Origin: Anaerolineae bacterium
GTDB lineage: Bacteria; Chloroflexota; Anaerolineae; Aggregatilineales; Phototrophicaceae
Direction of reading: 5' to 3'
NCBI GenBank assembly: GCA_028284565.1
Contig: JANQRM010000561.1
Span: 1 to 26,798, forward strand
DNA: 26,798 nucleotides
The position numbers and the translations under genes were made by a program. Under the pieces are notes generated by a model that saw only the letters and a program-made list of their open reading frames with translations, made no database searches and was not told the DNA's origin. This document shows, one piece after another, positions 15,137 through 22,924 of this stretch; positions within the stretch are counted from its first letter, which is position 1, and every line of letters starts with the position of its first letter.

Positions 15137-16405
15137 TTAGCGGATGGGACGCATTTTAAGGTCGGGGTTTTCCTGCTCGATAGCGAGCAAGCGATTGTAT
15201 TTTGCCAATCGTTCTGACTGTGTGATGGAGCCGACCTTAATAAAATCTGCCGACCAACCAACCGCTAAATCTGCTAACCAATTATCCTCTGTTTCTCCAC
15301 TCCGCGCGCTGATCACTACCTTCCAATTGGCTGAGCGAGCTAAGTTATTCGAGGAAGCTGATTCAGTCAACGTACCGATTTGGTTTACCTTGAGCAATAA
15401 CGCATTGCTTGCTTGTTGTTGGATCGCCCGTTGAATGCGTTGTACATTTGTGCAGAGCAGGTCATCTCCTAACACAAGGGTTGCAGGTGGAATCTGTTGT
15501 AAGAGATGTTGCCATGCTTCCCAGTCGTCTTCTGCTAAGCCATCTTCGACACTATAAATGGCATATTTGTCTACCCAACTTAAGATTTGTTGAATCATTC
15601 CATCAGCGGTCAGACGATTGTCACCTAAGTTGTAGGTGCCCTGATCGAAAAAATGGGTAGCGGCGACATCAACAGTGAGGACGACATCTTGGCGCGGACG
15701 ATAACCCGCTTTCTCAATCGCTTGAATCGCTAATTGGAACATGGACTCAACATCTGCAAATGGAGGTGCAAGACCTCCTTCATCGGCGGTCAAGGGACGC
15801 GCATCATATTGTTGGGTAACAAGATCGGCTGCAGTGTAATAAACATCGAAGGTTATTTGCAGGAGTTGGTCGATACTTGTCGCCACAGTTGGTAATACTT
15901 GAATATCCTGAATCTCAATCTGCCCACCAGCATGTTTGCCACCACTGAATAGATTAATCATGGGGCGAGGCAAATGCAGTAGGTCATTGTTGATCAGTGT
16001 TGCAAAATATTGGTACAAGGGTATGTTTTGTTCTTGCGCCAGGGCTTTCGCGTAGGCAAGTGAGACACTCAAAATTGCATTTGCTCCTAACTTTGATTTA
16101 TTTGCTGTCCCGTCAACGTAGATTAACATCTCATCGAGTTCCGATTGAGACTGGAAGGTGCGCGATTGAAGAGCTTGCGCGATAGATTGATTAACATTCC
16201 AGACAGCTTTTCGGCAACCTAAGCCACGATACCGATTTGGGTCACCGTCTCTTAATTCAAGTGCTTCCGCAGAGCCTGTCGAGGCTCCCGACGGCACAGA
16301 CACCACGCCTTGCGCCCCGGATTCGAGCTGGAGCTTGCACTGAATGGTCGGACGACCACGACTGTCTAAGATTTCCATAGCATGAATCGATTTAATCGGA
16401 GTCAT
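15137..16405 (-). CDS. Divergent enolase (phosphopyruvate hydratase) paralogue
   Basis: A 422-residue cytosolic enolase-superfamily protein aligned over its full length to true enolases. Conserved: EILDSRGRPT (11-20), the SGASTG loop (39-44), His158 in GGKHAGG, Glu209 in ADEGGLAPP, metal ligands Asp246, Glu287 (SVEDGLAEDDW) and Asp314 (GDDLLCTN), Lys339 (LLKVNQIGT) and Lys390 (DFIKVGS). Altered: the usual SHRSGET reads SARSGET, so the active-site His is Ala367. The Glu of the usual QEFM is Asp167, and the usual AASE reads AATH (248-251). Enolase activity may therefore be reduced or the substrate changed. The gene overlaps the 3' end of the kinase gene by 14 bp, so translation is probably coupled. 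Ordinary glycolytic enolase remains the alternative. Confidence 0.85.
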   Translation of the reverse strand: MTPIKSIHAMEILDSRGRPTIQCKLQLESGAQGVVSVPSGASTGSAEALELRDGDPNRYRGLGCRKAVWNVNQSIAQALQSRTFQSQSELDEMLIYVDGTANKSKLGANAILSVSLAYAKALAQEQNIPLYQYFATLINNDLLHLPRPMINLFSGGKHAGGQIEIQDIQVLPTVATSIDQLLQITFDVYYTAADLVTQQYDARPLTADEGGLAPPFADVESMFQLAIQAIEKAGYRPRQDVVLTVDVAATHFFDQGTYNLGDNRLTADGMIQQILSWVDKYAIYSVEDGLAEDDWEAWQHLLQQIPPATLVLGDDLLCTNVQRIQRAIQQQASNALLLKVNQIGTLTESASSNNLARSANWKVVISARSGETEDNWLADLAVGWSADFIKVGSITQSERLAKYNRLLAIEQENPDLKMRPIR

Positions 16406-17447
16406 CTTGTTCTAACATCGTAATGAAATAGTCAATCAGAGCAGGCACGGTTGAAAACAATGTCTCTTGTATCGCTTGGATGACAATGCGCTGTTGCCTA
16501 TCGCGCTGTTGTTGAGAAAAATATTCTAATGGTGAACGTCCTGCTACCCTTGCCAAAAGACAGGCTATGGTATGCCGAACCGCCCGCTCAGGTAACTCCG
16601 ATTTCCATGGCATATCTTCAACTGCCTGCCAATAAGTTTGCCAATAGTGTTGGGACGCGTGAGCATATTGCTGACGTTTATCTGGTAGGTAATGGGCTTT
16701 GCTGAGCAGATGTGTTATTGAGAAACCGATATCAAAGGCGGGGTCGCCCCAGTGGATCACTTCATAATCCAGCAGAATGAGTTGGTTGTTGTATATGAGT
16801 ACATTTTTCGGGCTGTAATCTCCATGCACGAGGGTGATGCGCTGTAAGCGTGTATCAGCAATGAGTTGCTCAAGAAAATCTGATGCATCAGCAAGTTGAT
16901 TAGCAGTAAATTGATAGTAGGGTTCAAGGCGTAAGGTTTCAAAAAAATTGTACTCAGAAAAAAGAGAAACCAGTTCGGCATGTCGTCTATAAGCGTTGGT
17001 ATGAATAGCGGCAAGCACATGCCCAAACGCTTCGACATGATCGAGAACTAATTGTCCATCTAATAATAAAGTTTTCCAGTTGGCGTGGGGTCGTCGAATA
17101 GCCTGCATTCCTAAAATATGATGGGTTTTGTCCTCAAACATGAGTGAGGGTACTGTATTGGGCGGAGTCAATTCGGCACACCAGCGTAAACCCAGTGCTT
17201 CTTGAAGGATGCGAGTGGGTGAGCTAAACCAATCAACCTGCACCCGCAATTTTTCGAGCGCTTGTTTGACGACCCATGCTTCACCATTAGCAAATCGGAC
17301 CACAACCGCACGATTGGATACACCGCCACTCAGTTTGTCGACAGAAGCAACCGTGTCTGGCAGATCATATTCACTATCCAAGAGGTACTGTTCTAATATT
17401 CCCGCTTGTTCGATGTCGAGTATCTTTTGCATTGCCATTTGCTTCAT
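16392..17447 (-). CDS. APH-fold phosphotransferase (aminoglycoside/choline/methylthioribose kinase-like)
   Basis: A 351-residue cytosolic small-molecule kinase. It shows the protein-kinase-like fold of the APH family: a glycine-rich region LSGGVSNRAVVVRF (39-52), the ATP-site lysine Lys61 in EAWVVKQAL, the catalytic loop LVHGDYSPKNVLI (206-218, Asp210 and Asn215), and the metal-binding LLDYEVIHWGDPAFDIGF (225-242, Asp227). The layout resembles methylthioribose kinase and related enzymes more than antibiotic-resistance kinases. The start is uncertain: ATGs at codons 1, 4 and 6 are all possible, and none has a clear Shine-Dalgarno sequence. The enolase-like gene starts inside its last codons. 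The pair suggests phosphorylation of a hydroxylated acid or sugar followed by elimination of water, which is inference. Confidence 0.85.
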   Translation of the reverse strand: MKQMAMQKILDIEQAGILEQYLLDSEYDLPDTVASVDKLSGGVSNRAVVVRFANGEAWVVKQALEKLRVQVDWFSSPTRILQEALGLRWCAELTPPNTVPSLMFEDKTHHILGMQAIRRPHANWKTLLLDGQLVLDHVEAFGHVLAAIHTNAYRRHAELVSLFSEYNFFETLRLEPYYQFTANQLADASDFLEQLIADTRLQRITLVHGDYSPKNVLIYNNQLILLDYEVIHWGDPAFDIGFSITHLLSKAHYLPDKRQQYAHASQHYWQTYWQAVEDMPWKSELPERAVRHTIACLLARVAGRSPLEYFSQQQRDRQQRIVIQAIQETLFSTVPALIDYFITMLEQDDSD

Positions 17448-17648
17448 TTGCGACTGGGCAGTTGAGTAATGTTTTTGATGATATATCCTGAGTGGTCAAT
17501 CACCAAGCGTCGTTATGCTTCTTGGTCTACTGAAATGACGATAAACACATCAATCTCAAAGTCCGCAACGGGTTTGCTAAGTGCTTTGACTATCTCACCT
17601 AGTCGAAGGTGACAACATCTATATGAAGTGTAATCCTTTTGTCCTCTG

Positions 17649-18473
17649 TTACGTTTCTTGAGAAGAGAATGTCTTGTCGTTGTTTGGTGCGTTGCCTTTG
17701 AGATACGCGAGAATTTGACGTACCCGATGTTGGCTTTCGGGAGCTAGTGCGAGAGTCACGCCAAAGACGATGAGGACATTGGTCAGGAAGAAGAAGAGGG
17801 CTTCTTCAATTGGCAGAATCCCGCCGAGGAGGATACCAATGGACTGTGCGGGATCAATCGTCCAGATGCCTAGTTCGATGGCATAGGCATCTGCCAGACT
17901 GAGAAAGATGGTGAGCGAGGCAATTGCGGAGAAGACGAGCTTCCAATTCTTGCGAAGAATGTCTGCGCCGAAGCCGACTTGAAGCATGATCGGGGGCAAT
18001 GCCCAAATTAATTCTAAGCCCATGTAGTTGGTTCGGTCGATAGGTGAGACTAGCAGTGCAATAGATATGAACCAGATAACGGCAATACCTAAGGTAACTT
18101 TCACCCGAAAGCTGGAATCATTCACAGTGTTGTCATTTTGTGTATAACTAGTCGCAAAGCGGGAGAATGCAATCAACCATAGCCCACCTAGAATGGGTTG
18201 TAGGACAAAGAAGGTGTACTCTTCAATGGGGACATAGCCAATCGTGATTCCGGTGACTTTGGTCACGTCGTACCACCACACAGAGGTTGCAACTAAGTAA
18301 TTGTCCCACGGTGTTGTCCATGTGACAGCAAGAACGACATGGAGCAGAATGACGAGCAAGGCATCCCGCGCGCGTAGTGGAACTTGTTGATGATTGAATT
18401 GTCTCCAGAGATAAGCCAATAATATGCCAATGGGCAGGACAAGAAACACCGCGAGAAAGCCGTAATAGGTCAT
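17649..18473 (-). CDS. Lycopene cyclase, fused CrtYc-CrtYd (heterodimer) type
   Basis: A 274-residue integral membrane carotenoid cyclase with two tandem cyclase domains. Domain 1 carries TTPWDNYLV (53-61), SVWWYDV (64-70) and the signature IGYVPIEEYTFFVLQ (78-92). Domain 2 carries DAYAIELGIWTIDPAQ (195-210) and GILPIEEALFFFLTN (218-232). The repeated PIEE motifs mark the CrtYc/CrtYd/CarR family, in which the two halves are separate in some actinobacteria and fused elsewhere. About seven or eight membrane segments are visible. The gene starts 6 bp after crtB, as the last of three genes on the - strand. It should form cyclic ends on lycopene; whether the product is gamma- or beta-carotene, or bears epsilon rings, cannot be read from sequence. 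Confidence 0.88.
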   Translation of the reverse strand: MTYYGFLAVFLVLPIGILLAYLWRQFNHQQVPLRARDALLVILLHVVLAVTWTTPWDNYLVATSVWWYDVTKVTGITIGYVPIEEYTFFVLQPILGGLWLIAFSRFATSYTQNDNTVNDSSFRVKVTLGIAVIWFISIALLVSPIDRTNYMGLELIWALPPIMLQVGFGADILRKNWKLVFSAIASLTIFLSLADAYAIELGIWTIDPAQSIGILLGGILPIEEALFFFLTNVLIVFGVTLALAPESQHRVRQILAYLKGNAPNNDKTFSSQET

Positions 18474-18479
18474 CCGGTC

Positions 18480-19430
18480 TTACTTTCTACTGATATTGCG
18501 CCACCAGATTTGGGCTAAACGGGGGAGCATCTTAGATTTGCGGACATAGGAACGTCGGGTGAAGACATTATAATCATGGGCTTCGATGTCGGACAAAATG
18601 GCTTGATAAAGTTCGGCGGCGGCAGTGACGGCAAAGCGTCCGTCGGCATTGAGATAGCGAATCCCTGCTAGTGATTCGGCGTAGAGTTTGCGATTGCGGG
18701 CTATTTGGAAACGCATGAACTCGCGCCAATCGTTCGAAATCGTGCCTTCAGATAAATCATTTTCAGTAATGTTGAAATCTGCTAATTCTTGTTGGGGCAG
18801 ATAGACTCGTCCTCTTTGCCAATCTTCACCGACATCGCGCAAGATATTGGTCATTTGTAGGGCAATGCCCAACTTCAGTGCATAGGGAACTGCCTCTAGG
18901 TCGCTAAAGCCCGTGATATGCATTGACATCAAGCCAACCGTCGAAGCAACCCCATAGGAGTATTCTGCTAGTTCATCGAAAGAGTGATAGCGATTGCGTC
19001 GTAAATCGAGAGCAACTCCGTCGATCAATTGTCTAAGATAGGAGGTGGGAATTTTATACCGTGCTGAGGCATCTGCCCATGCAAGAATAACCGGATGATG
19101 GTGATTTGACTTGCGTTTGCTGAGTCGATCGAACCACTCTTCTAGGTTGGTCTTTGGGTCTTCTGTTGAGTCGGCTTGATCGACAATATCATCGGTGATG
19201 CGACTGACGGCGTAGAGGGCATGGACGGCGCGTCGCTTGGGCTTGGGTAAAAAGCGCGAGGCTAAGTAAAAGGTCCGACTATAATGCTTAGTGATATGCT
19301 TACAGTGATCGTAGGCTTTATCTAGCAAGGAATCCACTGATTGGAGTGGTAAGCGAATGTCTGCTTCTAGGAGCGGGGCTTTCGCCCATGACAAGAGAGT
19401 CTGCTCCCAACTGTGCAAATAGGTGGTCAT
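18480..19430 (-). CDS. crtB: Phytoene synthase (15-cis-phytoene synthase)
   Basis: A 316-residue squalene/phytoene synthase that condenses two geranylgeranyl diphosphates into phytoene at the membrane surface. [20 protein letters not shown] (51-70) and [14 protein letters not shown] (74-87) carry the first aspartate-rich motif (Asp80, Asp84). [18 protein letters not shown] (195-212) carries the second (Asp199, Asp203) with the family's usual ending. Length is standard. The ATG overlaps the crtI stop by 4 nt (ATGA), and GAGG lies just upstream within crtI, so the two are translationally coupled. Squalene synthase is unlikely because of the strict crtI neighbourhood. Confidence 0.95.
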   Translation of the reverse strand: MTTYLHSWEQTLLSWAKAPLLEADIRLPLQSVDSLLDKAYDHCKHITKHYSRTFYLASRFLPKPKRRAVHALYAVSRITDDIVDQADSTEDPKTNLEEWFDRLSKRKSNHHHPVILAWADASARYKIPTSYLRQLIDGVALDLRRNRYHSFDELAEYSYGVASTVGLMSMHITGFSDLEAVPYALKLGIALQMTNILRDVGEDWQRGRVYLPQQELADFNITENDLSEGTISNDWREFMRFQIARNRKLYAESLAGIRYLNADGRFAVTAAAELYQAILSDIEAHDYNVFTRRSYVRKSKMLPRLAQIWWRNISRK

Positions 19431-20926
19431 ACTGCCTCTTTCTGCGACGCGGAACCAATAAGGTTCTCAACAATAATGGCGGAGGATAAGACCCCCGGTA
19501 AGCCTGCGCCGGGATGTGTGCCGGCTCCGACAAAGTACAAGTTGCTAAATTCTTCTGAACGGTTGTGCGGTCTAAACCATGCGGATTGAAGTAGGGTAGG
19601 CTGGAAGGAAAATGCTGAGCCTTTGTAACTGTTTAAGGTGTTCTGGAAGTGTAGTGGGTCAATATAGTGTTCTGCAATGATGTTGTCTTGCAAATCGGGC
19701 AGGTATTCATCTTCGAGGAATTGCATGATGGCATCACGGTACACTTGCGCTTGTGTTGTCCAATCGATCCCTGAATCGAGATGGGGGACGGGTGATAAGA
19801 CATAGAAGTTTTCACAACCGTCGGGTGCAATGGAAGGGTCCGTGAAGGAGGGGACATGCAGGTACAAGGAGAAGTCATCCGATAGTTTCTTCTGATTGAA
19901 GATGTCGGATAGGAGTCCTTTATAGCGTTTTCCTAGAATGATGTTGTGGTGTTTGAGGTTGGAATCTCGATAGCGTTTCTTGGTCCCGAAATAGATAACG
20001 AAGAGGGACATGCTGTATTTCATGCTGTCGATTTTTCGGTCTGAGTATTTTTTGCGGAATTTCGAGTCAATTAGATTTTTGTAGGTGAAGGCGACATCGG
20101 CATTGGAGACAACTGCGTCGGCAGGATGCAGTGTGCCATCTTCTGTTCGTACACCTGTTACCCGTCTCACATTGTTGGGGTCAACCTTAATTTCCTCGAC
20201 TCCCGCGTTGAGATGTACTGTTCCGCCTAATTCGGTAAAGAGTCGGGTCATCCCTTCGACGATTGCGCCTGTGCCTCCCATGGCATAGTGGATGCCCCAT
20301 TCGCGCTCCAGATAGTGAATCATGGCGTAAATTGAGGGCGAGTCGAATGGATTGCCCCCGATGAGGAGCGGATGGAAGGAGAAACAGCGTCGAAGAAAGT
20401 CATCTTTTACATATTTGGAGACATAGCCATAGACGCTCCGATAGGATTGCATTTTGATGAGGTCGGGTGCGACACGGAGCATATCGGAGAATTTAAGAAA
20501 GGGTTTATCGGCGAGTTCAATGAATCCTTTTTCAAAGATTTTTTGGGTGGTGGACATAAACTCTTGATAACCTTGACGATCATCAGGGTTCCATTTGCCA
20601 ATTTGGTCTAGGATGAACGATTCGTCACCGTTGTAATCGAAGTGCTTGCCCGTATGATCGAAGATGCGATAGAAAGGATCAACAGGTACTAGGTCGAAGT
20701 AATCTTCGCGTCGTCTGCCGACCGCTTCAAAAAGGTCATCGAACATGAAAGGGGCGGTGATGACAGTGGGACCGCCATCGAACTTGAAGCCGTTTTGTTC
20801 ATAGACATAAGCTCTGCCACCGACTTTATCCCGCTTCTCAAATATCTCCACATCGTGACCAAGTCCGGCTAGGCGTATCGCCGCGCCAAGCCCCCCAAAG
20901 CCACTGCCAATGACTGCTATCCGCAT
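19427..20926 (-). CDS. crtI: Phytoene desaturase, CrtI type
   Basis: A 499-residue FAD-dependent desaturase. The dinucleotide-binding motif [20 protein letters not shown] begins at residue 3, followed by [12 protein letters not shown] and [16 protein letters not shown]. The C-terminal FAD signature [20 protein letters not shown] is intact. The frame is open to 20980, but the extra 18 residues there are unlike the family. The ATG at 20926 has AGGAG 10 nt upstream and places the GxGxxG motif at the usual distance, so it is chosen. This is the first gene of the crtI-crtB-cyclase operon, transcribed away from the PlsY-like gene. It should convert phytoene to lycopene or neurosporene; related members act as carotenoid ketolases or isomerases, but adjacency to crtB supports the desaturase. 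Confidence 0.93.
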   Translation of the reverse strand: MRIAVIGSGFGGLGAAIRLAGLGHDVEIFEKRDKVGGRAYVYEQNGFKFDGGPTVITAPFMFDDLFEAVGRRREDYFDLVPVDPFYRIFDHTGKHFDYNGDESFILDQIGKWNPDDRQGYQEFMSTTQKIFEKGFIELADKPFLKFSDMLRVAPDLIKMQSYRSVYGYVSKYVKDDFLRRCFSFHPLLIGGNPFDSPSIYAMIHYLEREWGIHYAMGGTGAIVEGMTRLFTELGGTVHLNAGVEEIKVDPNNVRRVTGVRTEDGTLHPADAVVSNADVAFTYKNLIDSKFRKKYSDRKIDSMKYSMSLFVIYFGTKKRYRDSNLKHHNIILGKRYKGLLSDIFNQKKLSDDFSLYLHVPSFTDPSIAPDGCENFYVLSPVPHLDSGIDWTTQAQVYRDAIMQFLEDEYLPDLQDNIIAEHYIDPLHFQNTLNSYKGSAFSFQPTLLQSAWFRPHNRSEEFSNLYFVGAGTHPGAGLPGVLSSAIIVENLIGSASQKEAV

Positions 20927-21096
20927 GATGTCCCATCTCCTAGTGCAACGCATTCCGCAAGAATAGCCACGTGATTGCATTTCTAAACGTTAATCGGGGT
21001 TTTCTCACAAGATGCTTAGAAAGTATTCGCTTTATTTTTGGTATTTGCTCATACAATTCAGGATAGCTGTTACGACGTGAGATATTAATGAAATAA

Positions 21097-21121
21097 GGAT
21101 AAGTAATTGATGAATTTATCC
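21097..21121. promoter_or_regulatory. GGATAA/TTATCC inverted repeat in the crtI-plsY divergent region
   Basis: GGATAA at 21097-21102 and TTATCC at 21116-21121, separated by 13 bp. It lies between the divergent crtI and PlsY-like genes, 31 bp upstream of the latter's ATG. It could be an operator shared by the carotenoid genes. No convincing -35/-10 pair was found in this 220-bp region. Confidence 0.25.
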
Positions 21122-21152
21122 ATCTTGCGCCTCAAGGACTGTTTGGAACGTG

Positions 21153-21755
21153 ATGGTCATTGAAGCTCTCCTTTTTATCGTCTTAGGGTATGTGCTTGGC
21201 TCTATTCCATGGTCGGTTTGGCTTAGCCGATGGATTGCCAAGACAGACCCCCGCGCACACGGTGACGGCAATCCCGGTGCGGCGAATGCCTATCGGGTGG
21301 CGGGCAAGCAAGTAGGGACGTGGGTTGTGATATTGGATTTCCTCAAAGGGTTTATTCCAGTATTCATCGCTACGTGGGGGTTCAATTTCACAGGTGATGT
21401 CCTATTTTGGATTGCGCTGATGCCTTTGGTGGGACATGCATTTTCCGTCTTCCTACGCTTTCGTGGGGGGCGGGGCATTGTCGCCTTATTTGGTGTATGG
21501 GCTGGCTTAACTTTGTATGAGATTCCGTTGTTGTTGGGAATGATTGCGTTTTTATCTGTTCCGATTATTAAGAATGATGAAAAACGGACGTTGTTATTGC
21601 CTGTCGGTTTGATTGTTTATCTCATCTTGACCGCGAAGCCTGTTTGGATGGTGGTATTGGCGGTGGTGTATCTGCTGATTGTTGTGGCTAAAGTAAGCCA
21701 ATATTATCGTGTACAGGTGATACCTCAATCTGTATCTCCGGGTGAACAACGATGA
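21153..21755 (+). CDS. PlsY-like glycerol-3-phosphate acyltransferase family membrane protein
   Basis: A 200-residue, multi-helix membrane protein of the PlsY family, whose members transfer acyl groups from acyl-phosphate. The three conserved motifs are present with changes: GSIPWSVWLSR (16-26), DPRAHGDGNPGAANAYRVAG (32-51), LDFLKG (61-66) and GHAFSVFLRFRGGRGI (94-109). The usual GGKG is GGRG here. A GTG at 21150 could be used, but the ATG at 21153 is preferred; the ribosome-binding site is weak (AAGG 15 nt upstream). The stop overlaps the glycosyltransferase start by 4 nt. Placement beside carotenoid genes, not phospholipid genes, suggests it may acylate a carotenoid glycoside. The default family function is glycerol-3-phosphate acylation in phospholipid synthesis. 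Confidence 0.85.
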   Translation: MVIEALLFIVLGYVLGSIPWSVWLSRWIAKTDPRAHGDGNPGAANAYRVAGKQVGTWVVILDFLKGFIPVFIATWGFNFTGDVLFWIALMPLVGHAFSVFLRFRGGRGIVALFGVWAGLTLYEIPLLLGMIAFLSVPIIKNDEKRTLLLPVGLIVYLILTAKPVWMVVLAVVYLLIVVAKVSQYYRVQVIPQSVSPGEQR

Positions 21756-22924
21756 TCGGATCAAATTGGCTAGAAGTGCTGATGTCTGTTGTCGTTGGAT
21801 TCATTCATCTGACGACTCTGAGTTTATTATTTGGTTTGAGCATTCGGGTTGTTCGTAATGTCATCTTTTTAAGACGGGTAGAACGGGCGAGTCTGCGTCA
21901 GGAGGATATGCCCTTTGTTAGTGTGTTGATTCCGGCACGGAACGAGGGGAAAACGATTCGGCAGTGTGTCGAATCGCTGGTCGCGCAGGACTATCCGAAT
22001 TACGAGATAGTAGTGCTGGACGATCAATCGGACGATGATACTTTGGTGCAATTGGAAGCTCTGGCGATAAGGCATCCTATCCGCATTATTCGTGGAACAG
22101 AGCATCCACCTGCGGGATGGAATGGGAAGAATTATGCCTGTTTGCGTCTGGCTAAGGAGGCGCGGGGCGATTGGTTGCTCTTCACAGATGCCGATACGGT
22201 ACATTCACCTGCGAGTATTCGGCGCGGTGTTCAGCAAGCGTCTCATCTTCGGGTGGATTTATTGAGTGCAATGCCGTTCCAGAAAACCGGTGGCTGGAGT
22301 GAGCATTTGATGATTCCATTTATTATGGAGTTTTTACCCCTTATTGGTGTCGATTTCCAGATGATGTGGCGTGGAAAAGGGCGGGATGCGATTGCGAATG
22401 GACAATACATGCTGATGCGTCGTGAAGCCTATGACGCAACGGGACGACATCAAGCGATTGCTAGACAATTGGTCGATGATTTTGCACTGGCGAGTCATTT
22501 TCGACATCATGGGTGGCGTATCGCGTTTGTCGCTGGGAGTCGGATGTTGTCTTGCCGAATGTATGATAACGCGCGAGATGTGTGGCGGGGGTTTTCTAAG
22601 AATATTTTGTTGTCTTTGCAAACGACTCGTGCGTGGAGTTTGGGCGCGAGTCTCGGATTTGCGTGGGGATTTATCTGCCTCTTCGTTCTTCCCTTTTTCT
22701 TGTTTCTGACACAAATCACGCTAGCGTTGAGTATCCTCGAAATTGTGTGGCTGTTCAGCTTACGCTGGCTTGTTGGGTGGGTGACGAGGCGACCTGTGTG
22801 GGAGTCGTTCTTGACAGTTTTTTCTGCTTTGGGGGTGATGATATTAGGATTGAATGCGTTGATATCAAAAGCGCGGAACCGTCGCATTGTCTGGAAAGGG
22901 CGTGCGTATCCCATCTACGATTAA
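21752..22924 (+). CDS. Family 2 glycosyltransferase, membrane-bound (CrtQ/CruC-like)
   Basis: A 390-residue membrane-anchored GT2 enzyme. An N-terminal membrane segment (about 8-30) precedes the GT-A domain: VSVLIPARNEGKTIRQCVES (56-75), IVVLDDQSDDDTL (86-98, nucleotide-binding Asp90/91), WNGKNYACLRLAKEARGDWL (123-142), the metal-binding TDAD (145-148), the acceptor segment NGQYMLMRREAYDATG (216-231) and the catalytic-base region QLVDDFALA (239-247). Two or three membrane segments follow after 290. The organisation is that of the glycosyltransferases in staphyloxanthin (CrtQ) and carotenoid glucoside pathways. It overlaps the PlsY-like gene by 4 nt. The acceptor is inferred from the neighbouring genes; a lipid or hopanoid acceptor is possible. 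Confidence 0.85.
   Translation: MIGSNWLEVLMSVVVGFIHLTTLSLLFGLSIRVVRNVIFLRRVERASLRQEDMPFVSVLIPARNEGKTIRQCVESLVAQDYPNYEIVVLDDQSDDDTLVQLEALAIRHPIRIIRGTEHPPAGWNGKNYACLRLAKEARGDWLLFTDADTVHSPASIRRGVQQASHLRVDLLSAMPFQKTGGWSEHLMIPFIMEFLPLIGVDFQMMWRGKGRDAIANGQYMLMRREAYDATGRHQAIARQLVDDFALASHFRHHGWRIAFVAGSRMLSCRMYDNARDVWRGFSKNILLSLQTTRAWSLGASLGFAWGFICLFVLPFFLFLTQITLALSILEIVWLFSLRWLVGWVTRRPVWESFLTVFSALGVMILGLNALISKARNRRIVWKGRAYPIYD

Noticed and set aside
16392..17447. Antibiotic-resistance reading of the APH-fold kinase
   Set aside because: The fold also covers choline, homoserine and methylthioribose kinases. Coupling to an enolase gene and the divergent sequence give no support for aminoglycoside resistance.
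17502..17526. ACCAAG/CTTGGT inverted repeat as a terminator
   Set aside because: The loop is 13 nt and neither strand has a T-run after the stem.
20927..20980. 18-residue N-terminal extension of CrtI
   Set aside because: The FAD motif normally begins at residues 3-12, and the ATG at 20926 has its own AGGAG site.
22334..22914. Two overlapping - strand frames of 126 and 135 codons
   Set aside because: They are antisense to the GT2 gene, rich in Arg/Pro/His as expected for reverse-frame translation, with no recognisable motif.
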